Source: Sporosarcina sp. P34 (GTDB lineage Bacteria; Bacillota; Bacilli; Bacillales_A; Planococcaceae). From it: a stretch of DNA of 64,000 nucleotides. The stretch spans positions 1 to 64,000 of the forward strand of contig NZ_PDZC01000012.1 in the NCBI RefSeq assembly GCF_002743375.1, in the 5' to 3' direction. Each line of letters begins with the position of its first letter. Position 1 is the first letter of the stretch. Shown in pieces: positions 1-8,467 of this stretch. Under the pieces are notes generated by a model. That model did no database searches. It was given only the letters and a program-made list of their open reading frames with translations, and was not told where the DNA came from. Position numbers and translations under genes: made by a program.

Positions 1-7
1 GTATTAT

Positions 8-82
<75 letters not shown>

Positions 83-83
83 A

Positions 84-159
84 GGTCCCGTGGTGTAGCG
101 GTTAACATGCCTGCCTGTCACGCAGGAGATCGCGGGTTCGATTCCCGTCGGGACCGCCA
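84..159 (+). tRNA. tRNA-Asp (GTC)
   Basis: Full cloverleaf with anticodon GTC, a seven-pair acceptor stem (GGTCCCG with CGGGACC), discriminator G and encoded CCA. It starts one base after the initiator tRNA, so the two must be cut from one transcript. Confidence 0.97.
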
Positions 160-206
160 TTTTATACATACGCTTCAAAAAGCGTCTTTATGGAAATAAC
201 AAATGT

Positions 207-282
207 GGCTCAGTAGCTCAGTTGGTAGAGCAAAGGACTGAAAATCCTTGTGTCGGCGGTTCGATTCCGTCCTGAGCCACCA
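207..282 (+). tRNA. tRNA-Phe (GAA)
   Basis: Cloverleaf with anticodon GAA, acceptor stem GGCTCAG paired with CTGAGCC, and encoded ACCA. It is 47 bases after tRNA-Asp in the same operon. Confidence 0.97.
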
Positions 283-289
283 TTTATAT

Positions 290-362
<73 letters not shown>

Positions 363-370
363 TCCTTACT

Positions 371-455
371 GGTGGGGTAGCGAAGTGGCTAAACGCGGCG
401 GACTGTAAATCCGCTCCCTCCGGGTTCGGCGGTTCGAATCCGTCCCCCACCACCA
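371..455 (+). tRNA. tRNA-Tyr (GTA)
   Basis: A class II tRNA with a long variable arm and anticodon GTA. The acceptor GGTGGGG pairs with CCCCACC and CCA is encoded. Confidence 0.97.
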
Positions 456-458
456 TTT

Positions 459-529
459 AGGGGCATAGTTCAACGGTAGAATAGAGGTCTCCAAAACCTT
501 TGGTGTGGGTTCGATTCCTACTGCCCCTG
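459..529 (+). tRNA. tRNA-Trp (CCA)
   Basis: Cloverleaf with anticodon CCA, acceptor AGGGGCA paired with TGCCCCT and discriminator G. The 3' CCA is not encoded. Confidence 0.97.
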
Positions 530-553
530 TATTTTAAAATTAATAATTACTGT

Positions 554-630
554 GGCGGTCGTGGCGAAGTGGTTAACGCATCGGATTGTGGTTCCGACAT
601 TCGGGGGTTCGATTCCCCTCGTCCGCCCCA
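554..630 (+). tRNA. tRNA-His (GTG), copy 1
   Basis: Anticodon GTG, with the extra 5' G(-1) opposite C73 that is typical of tRNA-His, and encoded CCA. The acceptor stem has a T-T mismatch at pair 5-68 (bases 559 and 622). Base 37 beside the anticodon is G. A second tRNA-His follows 52 bases later without the mismatch. Confidence 0.93.
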
Positions 631-682
631 TATTTTTTAATAGCATTCATATTCATTACTATACTATAAGTAATTATAATAT

Positions 683-759
683 GGCGGGCGTGGCGAAGTG
701 GTTAACGCATCGGATTGTGATTCCGACATTCGGGGGTTCAATTCCCCTCGCCCGCCCCA
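683..759 (+). tRNA. tRNA-His (GTG), copy 2
   Basis: Anticodon GTG, G(-1) opposite C73, encoded CCA and a fully paired acceptor stem. It differs from copy 1 at pair 5-68 (G-C here), at base 37 (A instead of G) and in the T-loop (TTCAATT instead of TTCGATT). Confidence 0.95.
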
Positions 760-763
760 TTAG

Positions 764-835
764 TGGGGTATAGCCAAGCGGTAAGGCAACGGACTTTGAC
801 TCCGTCATTCGTTGGTTCGAATCCAGCTACCCCAG
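764..835 (+). tRNA. tRNA-Gln (TTG)
   Basis: Cloverleaf with anticodon TTG, acceptor TGGGGTA paired with TACCCCA and discriminator G. CCA is not encoded. Confidence 0.97.
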
Positions 836-843
836 TTAGTTTT

Positions 844-918
844 GCGGAAGTAGTTCAGTGGTAGAATACGACCTTGCCAAGGTCGGGGTCGCGGGTTCGA
901 ATCCCGTCTTCCGCTCCA
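844..918 (+). tRNA. tRNA-Gly (GCC)
   Basis: Cloverleaf with anticodon GCC, acceptor GCGGAAG paired with CTTCCGC, discriminator T and encoded CCA. Confidence 0.97.
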
Positions 919-925
919 CTATGTT

Positions 926-996
926 GGCGGCATAGCCAAGCGGTAAGGCACGGGTCTGCAACACCCTTACCACCGGTTCGATTCCGGTTGCCGCCT
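926..996 (+). tRNA. tRNA-Cys (GCA)
   Basis: Cloverleaf with anticodon GCA, acceptor GGCGGCA paired with TGCCGCC and discriminator T, as expected for Cys. CCA is not encoded. The outer pair of the anticodon stem (27-43) is C opposite T. Confidence 0.96.
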
Positions 997-1024
997 TATA
1001 ATTTTATATAATTACTTTACACGT

Positions 1025-1105
1025 GCCCGAGTGGTGGAATGGCAGACACGTCGCACTCAAAATGCGATGCCGCGAGGCGTGCCGGTTCAAGTCCGGCCTC
1101 GGGTA
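1025..1105 (+). tRNA. tRNA-Leu (CAA)
   Basis: A class II tRNA with a long variable arm and anticodon CAA. Acceptor GCCCGAG pairs with CTCGGGT, including a terminal G-T. CCA is not encoded. It is the last gene of the cluster, directly before the terminator. Confidence 0.96.
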
Positions 1106-1110
1106 TCAAC

Positions 1111-1143
1111 AAAAGAACACAGCATACGCTGTGTTCTTTTTTA
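1111..1143 (+). terminator. terminator of the tRNA operon
   Basis: A perfect 13-bp stem (AAAAGAACACAGC paired with GCTGTGTTCTTTT) with loop ATAC is followed by more T residues. It ends the tRNA transcript six bases after tRNA-Leu. Confidence 0.93.
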
Positions 1144-1499
1144 TGTCTTAGATACTAAAAGAAGAAATATCCATTGCTTATCAAAAGAATGTGCAATGCG
1201 CCATACAGGATTCATGCGATGACATATTGATTATTAAGGTTACGTTTTCAAGTAATAGCTAGTTATGGCACGCGGACCAATGTGTTGACGATGGGGCATT
1301 TAGTAGAGAAGGGAACATAAGCAAAACGAAATAAAACATTGTGATCTGCATTGTAAAGAGGCGTTATGGGTTAAATCCATTCTATATTACAGGGTCTTCA
1401 CAACCGTCGAAATTCAGTGATTTATTAAAATTTAACCTTTTTAATTTGTGTTATCCAATTTTTCTAGCAAAGGATAGAGAAGTGTTTTAGTTGATTCGT
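1144..1499. other. gene-free gap, no feature recognised
   Basis: About 356 AT-rich bases between the tRNA terminator and the end of the minus-strand pucB-like gene. I see no frame with a ribosome site, no tRNA and no repeat. I also see no clear hairpin with a T-run that would end pucB transcription. Confidence 0.5.
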
Positions 1500-2105
1500 T
1501 TATTCGAAACCTTTCAGGATTTCGTAATCTGCGGTTGTATCAACATCGAATACGAGCCGTTTGTCGTTACAAGCCAAAAGCTTCCCTTTTTGAAGGAAAT
1601 CTCCTTGTAAAATTGCACGTGCTCCTTTATCTCCGCGTAACTTTAAAAGGTCGGGGTACATATAGGAGGAAAATAGCACGGGAGGCATAATGACCTGATT
1701 AGATGTAGTTGCCACGAATCTACAGGCCGGTTTTTTTCTCATACAATTAATCATTTCGGAAATCATTTGGACTGTTATGAAAGGTTGATCGGCTAGCATA
1801 ACAAGTACACCATCTGCATGACGTTCTTGGGCATGTTGAATGCCGCAGCGCAAGGATTCAGATTGTCCTTCATTTGAGGTAGAGCATTGAATTATTGTGC
1901 ATTTAGCATTGTCTTTCATATGTGGTGGAATCCATTCAGTGTCATCTGTATCTTTAATGATTACGTAAACTTTATCAAGTGGCGATTTCAATGCAGTTTC
2001 AAGTGCCAAGCTTCCAAGTGACATAGTTCCAATGGGTAGTGCTAATTTATGGGTACCCATTCGTGTACTGTTTCCCGCAGCAAGATAAACGCCAACGATT
2101 TTCAT
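1500..2105 (-). CDS. pucB: MobA-like molybdenum cofactor nucleotidyltransferase (PucB-like)
   Basis: A 201-residue protein with the N-terminal nucleotide-binding signature AAGNSTRMG and a later LADQP motif, as in the MobA/MocA NTP-transferase family. In xanthine dehydrogenase loci these enzymes attach a nucleotide (CMP in MocA) to molybdopterin before the cofactor is inserted. Length matches B. subtilis PucB (about 205). The ATG overlaps the stop of the XdhC-like gene as ATGA, with GAGGAG eight bases upstream, so the two are translationally coupled. Both face away from the dehydrogenase subunit genes. The role follows from family and context; which nucleotide it uses cannot be read here. Confidence 0.85.
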   Translation of the reverse strand: MKIVGVYLAAGNSTRMGTHKLALPIGTMSLGSLALETALKSPLDKVYVIIKDTDDTEWIPPHMKDNAKCTIIQCSTSNEGQSESLRCGIQHAQERHADGVLVMLADQPFITVQMISEMINCMRKKPACRFVATTSNQVIMPPVLFSSYMYPDLLKLRGDKGARAILQGDFLQKGKLLACNDKRLVFDVDTTADYEILKGFE

Positions 2106-3100
2106 GAATTTACTCCTCGTCTCACAGCAATTAGTTCTGATACGATACTTACAGCGATTTCTTCAGGTCCATCTGCTCCAATCGATAATCCTACTGGTGA
2201 ATGAACACTATTTGGAAGTTTTCCATCAAATAGACGTTTTGTTCTTTTTTTTGACCCTAAAATGCCGAAATATAATAATTTGAATTCAAGTAAATGTCTT
2301 CCGATTTCATAGTCCAATTGAAAATCATGTGTCATGAGGACAACTGAATCCATCGGGCTAAATTTTACGTTTGATAATAGTTTTGAGACATTGCCAATTT
2401 GAATAGATGCCGCAGTAGGAAAGTAGATCTCGTCACAAATACCGCTTCGCCAATCAAAAAGATGGACCGCATAACCAAGATTCTCCGAAAGTCGTGCAAG
2501 TGGTCTTGCATCGACGCCAGCACCAATTATATAAAGAAGGGGTTGTGGCCAAATGAGTTGGAAATACACCGAATCTTCACCGGAATTTATTTGTCCAACT
2601 TTTCTTTGAAACGGTATTAAATTATTAAAGTTAAGCGTAAGGTTTGCTTGTACTTCTCCAAAATGATGTCCTTTGGAGGTTAGACATCCATACTGGCTAA
2701 AGTCTGTCATTGATTGAAGAAAGTATGTAGGTTCATTGGCTTGTATTTGCTTGTGTATACTATCAAGGATATTCCGAAAGTTCTCATCAATATCACGGAC
2801 TAATACCGTGACAACACCGTTACATCCTGCACCGCGTCCCCAACCAAGATCGTCTTCAGAACTTAAATCATATTGCACAGTAATCGCTTTGCCTGTCCTA
2901 AATAATTGTGTCGCGTGACTGTGTAAATCATTTTCTAAACAACCACCGCTTATCATTCCGATCTGCACACCGTTCTCTTGAATTAGCATCCACGTACCTT
3001 CCTTTCGATATGAGGATCCCTCTATATCAACTATCATTGCAAGTACAGCGGGTTGGGTATCAACCAAGACTGTTTCAATTATTTGCTGAATAGATTTCAA
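2102..3100 (-). CDS. pucA: XdhC/CoxI-family xanthine dehydrogenase maturation factor (PucA-like)
   Basis: The N-terminal XdhC/CoxI domain contains SYRKEGTWML and ISGGCLENDL. A C-terminal Rossmann-like domain has YIIGAGVDARPLA. XdhC proteins bind molybdenum cofactor, help sulfurate it and deliver it to the large dehydrogenase subunit. I place the start at the TTG at 3100. AGGAGG (minus strand, 3112-3117) lies 11 bases upstream, and the resulting 332 residues match B. subtilis PucA (about 330). The frame is open to an ATG at 3136, but that would put the ribosome site inside the gene. It forms a two-gene unit with pucB. Confidence 0.87.
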   Translation of the reverse strand: MKSIQQIIETVLVDTQPAVLAMIVDIEGSSYRKEGTWMLIQENGVQIGMISGGCLENDLHSHATQLFRTGKAITVQYDLSSEDDLGWGRGAGCNGVVTVLVRDIDENFRNILDSIHKQIQANEPTYFLQSMTDFSQYGCLTSKGHHFGEVQANLTLNFNNLIPFQRKVGQINSGEDSVYFQLIWPQPLLYIIGAGVDARPLARLSENLGYAVHLFDWRSGICDEIYFPTAASIQIGNVSKLLSNVKFSPMDSVVLMTHDFQLDYEIGRHLLEFKLLYFGILGSKKRTKRLFDGKLPNSVHSPVGLSIGADGPEEIAVSIVSELIAVRRGVNS

Positions 3101-3239
3101 TTTTTTACCTTCCTCCTTTTTAACCACCTTTTCCATTACATCATTCTATTATTCATTTTTAAAATATCATCTTCTATTATAAATTGTGCTTGTGATGGTT
3201 AGAATACGAATGATCTATCCTAATTCGAGGAGGTTACAT

Positions 3240-4118
3240 GTGGGAACTTACTTACTTCCAGTTATCATCGGAATTACCTTTGGTTTTGTTGCACGAATGC
3301 TATTATTACGCACTGATTTCCGGCAATACCCAACCTATCCTACTGGAAGGATTATTCATCTTTCCTTTGGCTTCATTTCTGCATTCATCGGTGCTGTAGC
3401 AATTCCGGCAGTTCTAGAATCTGACTGGACTGCTGTTACGTTTCTTGGCCTTGCGGCGACTCAGTTTCGAGAAGTTAGAAAAATGGAGAGGGAATCGCTT
3501 GAAAATATAGATACGTTCGAACTTGTAAAGAGAGGAGCACCTTTCATTGAAGGAATGGCACAGGCGTTTGAAAGCCGAAATTATTTAGTCATGTTTACGG
3601 CACTTATCACAACATTGTGTGCTGTATTTTCATTTTGGATAGGAGTAATCGGTGGGATTGTCATGCTGGTTATTGTGAAGTTCAATATGTCAGGTAAGTT
3701 TTTGAGTGATATCGCAGATGTTAAAGAAGCAGAAATCCGCTTTGAAGGGCCAACGCTCTTTGTTGACGATATATTAATTAAAAACGTGGGGCTCGAGGAT
3801 ACGAGGAAAACCATAACTAAACAAGCAGTAGGTGCAATAGTTACGCCGAAAAATCAGAATAGCATTGTTACGTTGTCCTTCCTAGGGCAACGGCAGGCGA
3901 TGTTACATCATGTCGCTACTATTCTAGGTAGCTACCTTGACTCCGGCGAACCAGCTTTGATTCCACTTACGAAAAGAGATATGGCAGACGGTCGAATTGC
4001 ATTATTTTTCTTGCCACGGGAAAAGGATTTTAATCAGATTAGGGCGGTGTTAGATAAAGTTCCTATTCTGGATAGTGCCATTCGAATGCCTAAGGAAGCC
4101 GATAAGAGCAACTCGTAA
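3240..4118 (+). CDS. YIEGIA-family membrane protein
   Basis: A 292-residue protein with hydrophobic segments at the N terminus, near residues 40-65 and near 125-150, followed by a soluble C-terminal half. It contains FIEGMA, the variant here of the YIEGIA motif that names the family. The start is GTG at 3240, six bases after a perfect AGGAGG at 3228-3233; earlier in-frame starts would place this site inside the gene. The biochemical role is not established to my knowledge. It is first in a same-strand run with a small partner gene and the dehydrogenase subunits, which suggests co-expression with the Mo enzyme. Confidence 0.78.
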   Translation: MGTYLLPVIIGITFGFVARMLLLRTDFRQYPTYPTGRIIHLSFGFISAFIGAVAIPAVLESDWTAVTFLGLAATQFREVRKMERESLENIDTFELVKRGAPFIEGMAQAFESRNYLVMFTALITTLCAVFSFWIGVIGGIVMLVIVKFNMSGKFLSDIADVKEAEIRFEGPTLFVDDILIKNVGLEDTRKTITKQAVGAIVTPKNQNSIVTLSFLGQRQAMLHHVATILGSYLDSGEPALIPLTKRDMADGRIALFFLPREKDFNQIRAVLDKVPILDSAIRMPKEADKSNS

Positions 4119-4163
4119 AATATAAGGTTGTTATATGGATTACGTAATTAGGAGTTGAGTAAA

Positions 4164-4355
4164 TTGGAGAACCAGCATGCGGAAATTGTAGCGGTCATTA
4201 CGATGAAACCGGAAACAGTTCAAGGGGGTGGGGCACCCGTTTTCGTTGTGGTCGATGAAATGGAATTACAAGAAACTAGCATGACAATTGAGAAAATCAT
4301 GGATGCATCAGCACATGAAATAAATAAAGAAACACGCATTATTGTAGCACGGTAA
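4164..4355 (+). CDS. small protein, possible 'capping complex subunit for YIEGIA'
   Basis: A 63-residue soluble protein with a beta-rich start (EIVAVITMKP) and a helical end. It lies 45 bases after the YIEGIA gene. Start choice: TTG at 4164 lies nine bases after AGGAG, whereas the TTG at 4155 abuts that site with no spacing. Position and size fit the small subunit described next to YIEGIA proteins in public annotation. I recall that name from annotation only, so the assignment is tentative. No catalytic motif is visible. Confidence 0.6.
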   Translation: MENQHAEIVAVITMKPETVQGGGAPVFVVVDEMELQETSMTIEKIMDASAHEINKETRIIVAR

Positions 4356-4380
4356 CTAAAGATCAGGAGGCGTTAGGTGA

Positions 4381-6726
4381 ATGGCGAATACATCTTGGTA
4401 CACGGTTGGTAAACCAGAACAACGAATTGACGCGGTAGAGAAATCAACTGGAAAAGTCAGATACATAGGGGATTATTCAGCTCCTGGACTTATGCACGCA
4501 AAGCTTGTGAAAAGCACACAAGCCCATGCTAAGATTATTTCCGTAGATACGACTGAAGCATGGAAAATGCCTGGCGTGCGTGCGATCATTACTGGCGAAA
4601 TGTTTCCGTACCATATTGGACCTATTTTAGCAGATCGGCCCCCGTTGGCATTTGAAAAAGTTCGTTATTATGGTGAACCTGTAGCAATTATCGTAGCAGA
4701 TCATGAATATCAGGCAAAACGTGCAACAGAGAAAGTGAAAGTTGAATATGAACCTTTACCTATTGTGAATTCCGCGCAACAGGCGTTTCAAAAAAATGCG
4801 CCACTTGTGCATGAAAACGCTGCACAATATACGAAAATCATAAGCGATGTCTATCCTAAAGCGTCTACAAATATTGGGAGCCATATTAAAATCCGTAAAG
4901 GTGATTTTGATGTGGCTTGGGCAAATAGTGAGGAAACCATTACAGCGACGTATTCGTTTAATCTTTCTGATCATGTCGCAATGGAAACAAGAAGTACGCG
5001 GGTTGAAATTAATCCAGCAGGTAAAGTCATTGTCCATTCTTGTAGTCAGTCACCATTCACAATCAAGAAAGTGCTCAACCAATTTTTCAATATTGATGTT
5101 GGAAATATCCTAGTTCATATTCCAATGGTTGGTGGTGCGTTTGGTGGGAAGGGAACTGTTCAGTTGGAACCACTTGCTTATTTGGCTTCGAAAGCGGTAG
5201 GTGGAAAATTAGTGAAATTGGAGTTTGATCGGGAAGAAGATATGACCACAGCACCTTGCCGAATTGGTTTCGATGCAACGGTTCAACTTGGTGTAACGAA
5301 GGAAGGTAAATTAGTTGCGGGGAAATATACGTATTTAATCGATTCAGGTGCGTATACTGATCAAGCCGCAGGGATTACCAGGGCCGCAGCACTCGATTGT
5401 ACAGGTCCTTATAACATTCCAAATGTATGGTGTGATTCATACTGTATGTATACGAATCATCCGTTTGCGACATCTTTTAGGGGATATGGACACCCTGAGC
5501 TTACATTTGCAGTAGAACGAACCATGGACCAGCTTGCTGAGAAGTTACAAATAGATCCACTTCAGTTTCGTATTATAAATGGTATAAAACCAGGTGATAC
5601 AACACCGACACAAGCCGTCTTGACAGCGAACAATATTGGTGATTTGGAGAAATGCATTAACCGTGCCAAAGAGCTAATTAAGTGGGACGAAGGACAATGC
5701 ATTAAGAGTGGAAAAAACAAAGTTCGAACGAAAGGGATTAGTACATTTTGGAAAACGTCCACAACAGCAACAAATGCACAAGCAGGTGCCATTATCATTT
5801 TTGAAGCAGACGGCAGCGTAAATTTAAATTGTGCGGCTATAGAGTTGGGACAAGGAACTAAAACGATTCTCGGACAAATTCTCGCAGAAAAATTAGGTAT
5901 GGACATGAATAAAATTCATGTCACGATGGAAGTAAATACACAATATGATCCCCATCAGTGGCGCACAGTCGCAAGTAGTACAACTTTTCTAGCGGGAAGG
6001 GCTGTTGTTTTTGCTGCAGATCATGCAATAGCCCAATTAAAGAAAACGGCTGCAGTTGTCTTGCAATGCTCTCCTGATGACTTAGAGGTTGGTGGTGGAA
6101 GAGTGTACATAAAACCTGACCCTACGTTTGGCGTGGATATTAAGGATATTGCCTTAGGCTATACGTATCCAAGTGGACATTCAATAGAAGGGCAAATTGT
6201 CGGAATCGGAAAACATATACAACGACATTTAACACCGATGGATCAACAGACTGGGTTTGGTAAGCCAGGACCCTGGTGGTCGGTTGGTGTGCAAGCCGTA
6301 GAAATAGAATTAGACACAAGGGATTTTACGTATTCCATTTTAACAGGCGTTACGGTGCTAGATGGAGGAACTATTATTAACCCAATGACAGCAACGCAAC
6401 AAATGCGTGGCGGTATGTATATGGGACTAAGTTACGCAACGAGCGAAAAATTTGTGTTTGATGAACATGGCATTGTAAAAAATTCAAACCTTCGAGAGTA
6501 TCCGATGTTGCGTTACGGTGAACAACCAACGGAATATCTTGTGGATTTTATCGAGAGCCCAGCGATTGATGGACCTTTTGGCGCCCGTGGAATAGGAGAA
6601 TATGGTGTTATTGGAGCACCGGCATGCTTAGCAAACAGTCTTTCCATTGCAACTGGCATGGAGTTAAATAAATTACCGCTTACACCAGAATCCATTTGGC
6701 AAAGGAAGGTGGAGGGAACTATATGA
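4381..6726 (+). CDS. pucD: xanthine dehydrogenase molybdenum-binding subunit (PucD-like)
   Basis: A 781-residue xanthine dehydrogenase/aldehyde oxidase-type large subunit. The a/b hammerhead domain covers roughly residues 15-130. Molybdopterin-binding motifs include GGAFGGKG (251-258) and SFRGYGHPE. The C-terminal GARGIGEYG carries the conserved active-site Glu (about 740). The family hydroxylates purines or aldehydes at a Mo centre and passes electrons to 2Fe-2S and FAD subunits. Those subunits are encoded directly downstream, each with an ATGA overlap. AGGAGG lies 10 bases before the ATG. Purine as substrate is inferred from the PucABCDE-like gene set; another heterocycle is possible. Confidence 0.9.
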   Translation: MANTSWYTVGKPEQRIDAVEKSTGKVRYIGDYSAPGLMHAKLVKSTQAHAKIISVDTTEAWKMPGVRAIITGEMFPYHIGPILADRPPLAFEKVRYYGEPVAIIVADHEYQAKRATEKVKVEYEPLPIVNSAQQAFQKNAPLVHENAAQYTKIISDVYPKASTNIGSHIKIRKGDFDVAWANSEETITATYSFNLSDHVAMETRSTRVEINPAGKVIVHSCSQSPFTIKKVLNQFFNIDVGNILVHIPMVGGAFGGKGTVQLEPLAYLASKAVGGKLVKLEFDREEDMTTAPCRIGFDATVQLGVTKEGKLVAGKYTYLIDSGAYTDQAAGITRAAALDCTGPYNIPNVWCDSYCMYTNHPFATSFRGYGHPELTFAVERTMDQLAEKLQIDPLQFRIINGIKPGDTTPTQAVLTANNIGDLEKCINRAKELIKWDEGQCIKSGKNKVRTKGISTFWKTSTTATNAQAGAIIIFEADGSVNLNCAAIELGQGTKTILGQILAEKLGMDMNKIHVTMEVNTQYDPHQWRTVASSTTFLAGRAVVFAADHAIAQLKKTAAVVLQCSPDDLEVGGGRVYIKPDPTFGVDIKDIALGYTYPSGHSIEGQIVGIGKHIQRHLTPMDQQTGFGKPGPWWSVGVQAVEIELDTRDFTYSILTGVTVLDGGTIINPMTATQQMRGGMYMGLSYATSEKFVFDEHGIVKNSNLREYPMLRYGEQPTEYLVDFIESPAIDGPFGARGIGEYGVIGAPACLANSLSIATGMELNKLPLTPESIWQRKVEGTI

Positions 6727-7559
6727 TATCCTTTGATTTCAAGTACTTTAAACCCTCTTCAGTTGCCGAAACGATAGAAGCGTACAATGGAGTACATGAA
6801 CAAGGTGAAAAGGCCCTATTCATTTCCGGCGGCACTGAATTTATTACCTTTGCTCGTACGAATAAGATCTATACAGATGCGATAATCGATAGTAAAGGAA
6901 TTCCCGAATGTAATGTGTTGGAAATGCGTGACGATAATTTAGTAATAGGAGCCGCAGTTTCATTAAATAAAATTACAAATTCAAACCTATTTCCTTTTCT
7001 AGGGGCAACTGTTAAACAAATTGCGGATCATACCTCGCGAAATAAAATTACAATCGGTGGGAATATAAATAGTGAATTGATATATAAAGAAAGTATTTTA
7101 CCGCTTTTGCTAGTGGATGCAAAAGTGAAACTCGCGAAGGGAAATGATGAAAGAGCTGTTTTATTAAATTCCGTATTCAACAGAAAATTGAATCTTTCAT
7201 CAGGAGAACTTCTTCTTCAAATTATTATTGATTCATCCAATATCGACCTACCGTATATCAGCCTAAAAAGGACCAAGTTTTCGAAAGTGGGTTATCCAGT
7301 TGTATCGGTAGCCGCAATCTTGAAAGACAATCGATTACGAGTTGCTTTTAGCGGTGTGTGTGGCTATCCTTTCAGATCGGATAAAATAGAGAATATAGTA
7401 AATGACTCAACCATCCCTGTTGTTAATAGGATAGACCAAGTAATGGACAATTTGCCTTCAAGTATTGTGGATGACTTACAAGGGTCTAGAGAGTACAGGG
7501 CATTTGTATTGAAAAATGTGTTGCTGGATGTCATGGAAGAAATGGAGATGGGCGAATGA
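6723..7559 (+). CDS. pucC: xanthine dehydrogenase FAD-binding subunit (PucC-like)
   Basis: A 278-residue CO-dehydrogenase flavoprotein-type subunit. FAD-binding motifs are SGGTEF near residue 38 and TIGGNI near residue 110. A C-terminal domain begins around residue 170. It takes electrons from the iron-sulfur subunit. The ATG at 6723 overlaps the pucD stop as ATGA and follows a GGAGGG site; an upstream in-frame ATG at 6696 lies well inside pucD. Sequence outside the FAD loops is rather divergent. Confidence 0.87.
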   Translation: MISFDFKYFKPSSVAETIEAYNGVHEQGEKALFISGGTEFITFARTNKIYTDAIIDSKGIPECNVLEMRDDNLVIGAAVSLNKITNSNLFPFLGATVKQIADHTSRNKITIGGNINSELIYKESILPLLLVDAKVKLAKGNDERAVLLNSVFNRKLNLSSGELLLQIIIDSSNIDLPYISLKRTKFSKVGYPVVSVAAILKDNRLRVAFSGVCGYPFRSDKIENIVNDSTIPVVNRIDQVMDNLPSSIVDDLQGSREYRAFVLKNVLLDVMEEMEMGE

Positions 7560-8068
7560 ATAGGCATAACGGGACGTCTAAAGCTTTTATTCACTTACAT
7601 GTAAACGGGGAAACCAAGGAAGTGGGGGTTCGGAACGCGGACACCCTGCTATCTACTTTAAGAGAAAAGCTTGGATTAACAGGTGCCAAACGGTCGTGTG
7701 AAAATGGGGATTGCGGAGCGTGCACGGTGCTTGTGAACGGAGAGCCAAGCCACTCCTGCCTATCATTGGCAGTTGAAGTAGTTAATTTACCCATCACAAC
7801 AATTGAGGGGTTATTAGATTCGCCTGTTCGTGAGGCGTTTGTTGATAAATGGGCAATTCAATGCGGGTTTTGTACACCTGGTTTTATTGTCAATTGTCAT
7901 GCACTACTAACCAATCATCCAGATGCGAATGAAGAAATCGTGGAAGAGTGGTTGCAATCCAATATTTGCAGATGTACAGGGTATCAAGAAATAAAAGAGG
8001 TTATACATTCATTGCTTGGATCAAATAATCATTCCATAAAAAAAACACATCCAGGACTTTCAAAGTAG
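7556..8068 (+). CDS. pucE: xanthine dehydrogenase 2Fe-2S subunit (PucE-like)
   Basis: A 170-residue protein with two iron-sulfur domains. A plant-ferredoxin-type domain has CENGDCGACTVLVNG plus a following Cys. A helical domain has QCGFCTPG and NICRCTGY. It relays electrons between the Mo and FAD subunits. It overlaps pucC by ATGA. The final residues (about KKTHPGLSK) are encoded by the left arm of the bidirectional terminator, and the stop codon sits in the terminator loop. Confidence 0.93.
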   Translation: MNRHNGTSKAFIHLHVNGETKEVGVRNADTLLSTLREKLGLTGAKRSCENGDCGACTVLVNGEPSHSCLSLAVEVVNLPITTIEGLLDSPVREAFVDKWAIQCGFCTPGFIVNCHALLTNHPDANEEIVEEWLQSNICRCTGYQEIKEVIHSLLGSNNHSIKKTHPGLSK

Positions 8069-8089
8069 AAAGTTCTGGATGTGTTTTTA
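8039..8089. terminator. bidirectional terminator, pucE / Gln-rich gene
   Basis: A long near-perfect stem (about 20 bp) with A-run and T-run flanks lies between two convergent genes. The left arm is coding sequence of pucE and the right arm reaches the stop codon of the minus-strand gene. The symmetry suits termination in both directions. Confidence 0.9.
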
Positions 8090-8467
8090 CCCTTTTTTAA
8101 AGCTTTTATTTCCGCTGTTAAGAGATTGGATGAGCTGAAGTGTTTGCGCAGCTTGCTCAATTTGTTGTTGTACTTGTTCTAGTTGCTGTTGTTCAGCAGT
8201 TGTGGATTGTGTAATGGAGATGCCTTGCATATAATTTAGCTGTTGAACCGCTTGTTGCAGTTGTTGTTGTGCTTGTTGCAATGTTGCCAAATCTGATATA
8301 GACGACATTTGTTGGAGCGATTGTACTGCTTGCTGCATAGCTTGCAATGCCATCTTCTTTTTGGTATCAAATTGTTGTTCCATTAGCGATTGGTTATCCT
8401 TCAATTGTTGTTGTTGCTGTTTCATTTGTTGTTCATTATAGCTTTGCTCCTGCTGCTTGCTTTGCAT
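8087..8467 (-). CDS. Gln-rich coiled-coil protein, hypothetical
   Basis: A 126-residue protein in which glutamine dominates. Runs such as KQQQQQLKD and QQAQQQLQQAVQQL form long amphipathic helices, so it is probably a coiled coil. No signal peptide or membrane segment is seen. Start choice: the ATG at 8467 lies eight bases after AAGGAG, whereas the ATGs at 8473 and 8497 are badly spaced. Function is unknown. Sporulation or coat-associated Gln-rich proteins of Bacillales look similar, but this is only a resemblance. Confidence 0.7.
   Translation of the reverse strand: MQSKQQEQSYNEQQMKQQQQQLKDNQSLMEQQFDTKKKMALQAMQQAVQSLQQMSSISDLATLQQAQQQLQQAVQQLNYMQGISITQSTTAEQQQLEQVQQQIEQAAQTLQLIQSLNSGNKSFKKG

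Noticed and set aside
552-773. Open frame across the two tRNA-His genes
   Set aside because: It is the translation of two tandem tRNA genes; the repeated peptide simply reflects the duplicated tRNA.
1144-1499. Prophage or island attachment site beside the tRNA cluster
   Set aside because: No repeat of a tRNA 3' end and no integrase or phage genes follow; the next genes are metabolic.
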